NCBI GenBank assembly: GCA_016290095.1
Contig: JAEESU010000027.1
Coordinates: forward strand, 36,457-100,456
From: Clostridia bacterium
Lineage (GTDB): Bacteria > Bacillota > Clostridia > TANB77 > CAG-508
DNA length: 64,000 nt
Direction of reading: 5' to 3'
This document shows, piece by piece, positions 62,162-64,000 of this stretch; position 1 is the first letter of the stretch, and each line of letters begins with the position of its first letter. The notes beneath the pieces are model-generated. The model searched no databases. It was not told where the DNA came from and saw only the letters and a list, made by a program, of their open reading frames with translations. The position numbers were made by a program, and so were the translations under genes.

Positions 62162-64000
62162 ATGAAGGTTTTATTTGCGGTTAGTAGTGAGAGTATTTCA
62201 GATGCTATTGTAAAAAGATATCAAAAAGAATATAAAGAAATTCTTTCTTACAAAAATGTATATTACTTTAACGCAATATTAAAAGAAATACAAAAAGATA
62301 AAACATATGACAGAATAGTTATTAGCGAAGATTTAGAGTCATTTTCGAATAATAACTATGAAGCTATAGATAAGTTTGTTTTTGAAAAATTAGACAATAT
62401 TAGTGATGAAGCTCAAGATATAAATGGAAACGAGACTTCAATTATTTTGATTTGTTCAGATAGACATGCTAAAGGAAGTTCTTTCTTGGTAAAATTGTTC
62501 GGAATAGGTGTTTATAATGCTTTACTTGGAAACGAAAGAAGCATGGAACAAGTATGTAAATTAATTAATAAGCCTAGAGCAAAAAAAGAAGCGAAAACTT
62601 ATTACAGCATAGATGCAGATGATGTTAATTACAGCAATAAGAGTGAGAGTGAAGTTAGTGAAGCTGAAATAAGAAATATATTAACACATTTTAAAGGTTT
62701 AGGTAGAAATACAGAAAAATATGCTGATAGCTTTAATAATATAGCATCTCAGTATACAGAAGAACAATTAAAGATCGTTATAAATTGTTTACCAATTAGT
62801 GTAAAAGCTGTATTAGAAGCTAGTTGTCCTAAATATCAAGAAATAATGTCTGCTGCTGGAATGGAAAGTGTTCAAAGAGAAATTAGTAAAAACAATATGA
62901 ATGAGGCTCAAAAAGCTACAGGCATTAAGTTAGACATTATTGAAAATAAAATAGGTCAATCAAAAGTTTCAGGACCAATTGTTATTCCATCTTCTGTTAA
63001 GACATCGAAAAATCAAGGCCCAAAGCCAATGTCAAAGAGGGTTGATATTCCAATAGATCAAAATAGTGGAAAAGAAAATAGAAAAAAATTAGAAAAAACT
63101 AGTTCATTAGAAGCTAATCATAGCCTAAAAGCAGATGGTAATAAAGGAAAAAATATACTACAGAAAAATCCTTTACTAGCAAAGAAAAAGCCTGCTTCAG
63201 TTGATGAAGTAATATCAGGAATTTCTTTAGATAATGAGGAAAGTGAAGAAGATATGGAAGAAAAAAAAGGAAGAGGTAGACCTAGAAAATATCCAATTAA
63301 TAGTGAACCAAAAGAAAAAGGAAAACGTGGTAGACCTAAAAAATCAAATGAAGAAGAATATGAGGAAGATGTAATGCTACCTGGAATGGATTCAGATTTT
63401 GATGATAATTATGAGAATGAAATGCTACCAGGTATTAATGATGGTGCAGACGATATTCTTCCAGGATTTGATGATGACTTTGAAGATGAGGCTTTCCCAG
63501 GAGTAGATGATTTTGATGATGAATTACCAGGAGTAGATGACTTTGACGAAGAAATATCAGAAGAAAATAATGAGGTATCTGAAAAAGAACCAGAAGTTGA
63601 AACAATAGAAGAATTAGATGATGATTCAGAATTCGAAGAAATAGAAGAAGATGATGCATATGAAGAGGCAGAATTAGAAGACGAAGAATTCGAAGAAGTA
63701 GATGAAGATTCAGAATTTGAGGAAATAGAAGAGGACGATGCATATGAAGAAGCAGAGTCAGAAGATGAAGAATTCGAAGAAGTAGAAGAATCAGATGATG
63801 ATTCAGAATACGAAGAAGTAGAAGAAGTAGATGACGATTCAGAATATGAAGAAGTAGAAGAATCAGATGATGATTCAGAATATGAAGAAGTAGAAGAATT
63901 AGATGACGATTCAGAATACGAAGAAGTAGAAGAATTAGATGACGATTCAGAATATGAAGAAGTAGAAGAATCAGATGATGATTCGGAATACGAAGAAGTA
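62162..64000 (+). CDS. AT-hook and hyperacidic repeat protein, 3' end outside the window
   Basis: At least 613 residues are encoded and no stop is reached. The N-terminal 135 residues alternate strands and helices (KVLFAVSSES, RIVISED, IILICSDRHAKGSSF) like a receiver/TadZ-type domain. A helical domain follows (about 165-260). Two AT-hook-like motifs, KKGRGRPRKYP and GKRGRPKKS, lie near residues 368-393. Five (L/F)PGxxD repeats come next (about 403-460), then a long Asp/Glu repeat region to the window edge. The ribosome binding site GGAGGGG lies in the end of the pilin-like gene. Unrecognised as a whole; a DNA-associated or scaffold role is inferred. Confidence 0.75.
   Translation, partial: MKVLFAVSSESISDAIVKRYQKEYKEILSYKNVYYFNAILKEIQKDKTYDRIVISEDLESFSNNNYEAIDKFVFEKLDNISDEAQDINGNETSIILICSDRHAKGSSFLVKLFGIGVYNALLGNERSMEQVCKLINKPRAKKEAKTYYSIDADDVNYSNKSESEVSEAEIRNILTHFKGLGRNTEKYADSFNNIASQYTEEQLKIVINCLPISVKAVLEASCPKYQEIMSAAGMESVQREISKNNMNEAQKATGIKLDIIENKIGQSKVSGPIVIPSSVKTSKNQGPKPMSKRVDIPIDQNSGKENRKKLEKTSSLEANHSLKADGNKGKNILQKNPLLAKKKPASVDEVISGISLDNEESEEDMEEKKGRGRPRKYPINSEPKEKGKRGRPKKSNEEEYEEDVMLPGMDSDFDDNYENEMLPGINDGADDILPGFDDDFEDEAFPGVDDFDDELPGVDDFDEEISEENNEVSEKEPEVETIEELDDDSEFEEIEEDDAYEEAELEDEEFEEVDEDSEFEEIEEDDAYEEAESEDEEFEEVEESDDDSEYEEVEEVDDDSEYEEVEESDDDSEYEEVEELDDDSEYEEVEELDDDSEYEEVEESDDDSEYEEV
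63776..64000 (+). repeat. 36-bp tandem repeats in the acidic protein gene
   Basis: Six units encode EEVEE(S/V/L)DDDSEY, plus the first three codons of a seventh at the window end. Upstream (about 63620-63775), a longer pair of repeats around SEFEEIEEDDAYEEAE is visible. Confidence 0.95.

Noticed and set aside
63435..63743. A 102-codon minus-strand frame
   Set aside because: Antisense shadow of the acidic repeat gene; its Leu/His bias mirrors GAT/GAA codons.
63776..64000. Regular 36-bp repeats resembling a CRISPR array
   Set aside because: There are no unique spacers, the units are contiguous and the frame stays open, so it is a coding tandem repeat.

Overview
The window is AT-rich, densely coded, Gram-positive-type DNA that reads as the chromosome of an anaerobic member of the Clostridia (Bacillota). 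The evidence is the rpsF-ssb-rpsR and dnaG-rpoD gene pairs, an rplU leader, strong AGGAGG ribosome binding sites, TTGaca/TATAAT promoters that often carry an extended TGn, a trimeric [FeFe] hydrogenase, pyruvate formate-lyase, and sporulation-associated families (SpoIVFB-like M50 protease, BofC-like protein, YlbJ). An uncultured gut lineage is plausible, but the sequence alone does not fix the genus. No rRNA, tRNA, CRISPR array or insertion sequence was seen.

Layout. Positions 1-810: end of an M50 protease gene and a small membrane-anchored protein. 953-2045: rpsF-ssb-rpsR. 2071-5493: an orphan HExxH protein, dUTPase and a CarD-type RNA polymerase regulator. 5586-9203: dnaG and rpoD, the latter with a long Lys/Glu repeat. 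9276-10548: a small gene, then rplU-rpmA without the prp gene. 10635-17110: an anchored sulfatase-modifying-factor-like protein, aspS, an SH3/NlpC-P60 hydrolase and a frameshifted comEC. 17158-28756: bofC-like, clpE-like, a DUF4163-type protein, yibE/F-like, htrA, rnhB, two tandem thymidine-phosphorylase homologues and an M18 aminopeptidase. 29607-33762: hydC-hydB-hydA. 33899-38937: ylbJ, an ECF sigma factor with a coupled anti-sigma factor, and a sortase-fold protein lacking its catalytic residues. 39099-49042: a K+-dependent membrane pyrophosphatase, mfd, a TrmH/SpoU methyltransferase, a DUF4364 regulator and pepF. 49106-54135: a two-component system, an active-looking sortase with its LPVTG substrate, and a membrane HExxH protein. 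54165-61513: pflA/pflB, maf, trmL, a cyclophilin lipoprotein, a methionine-gamma-lyase-family enzyme and a DMT transporter. 61741-64000: a VirB2/TrbC-like pilin followed by the start of a large AT-hook, hyperacidic repeat protein, which may be the edge of a type IV secretion or conjugation-like locus.

Functional threads. Energy metabolism is fermentative: HydABC would couple NADH and ferredoxin oxidation to H2, PFL makes acetyl-CoA and formate, and the membrane pyrophosphatase recovers energy from PPi. Surface biology is unusual: a putative adhesin ends at its LPVTG motif with no membrane tail and has a broken thioester motif, it is translationally coupled to a sortase, and a second sortase-fold protein elsewhere has both catalytic residues replaced. 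Three single-gene segments (around 28.8, 39.1 and 45.4 kb) have visibly higher G+C and different codon use than their neighbours; each has its own promoter and a G+C-rich hairpin, and they look like independently acquired one-gene cassettes. Three hairpin elements (22.45, 29.39 and 46.44 kb) share a 12-nt 5' end while their stems differ in sequence but remain paired, suggesting a dispersed structured repeat family.
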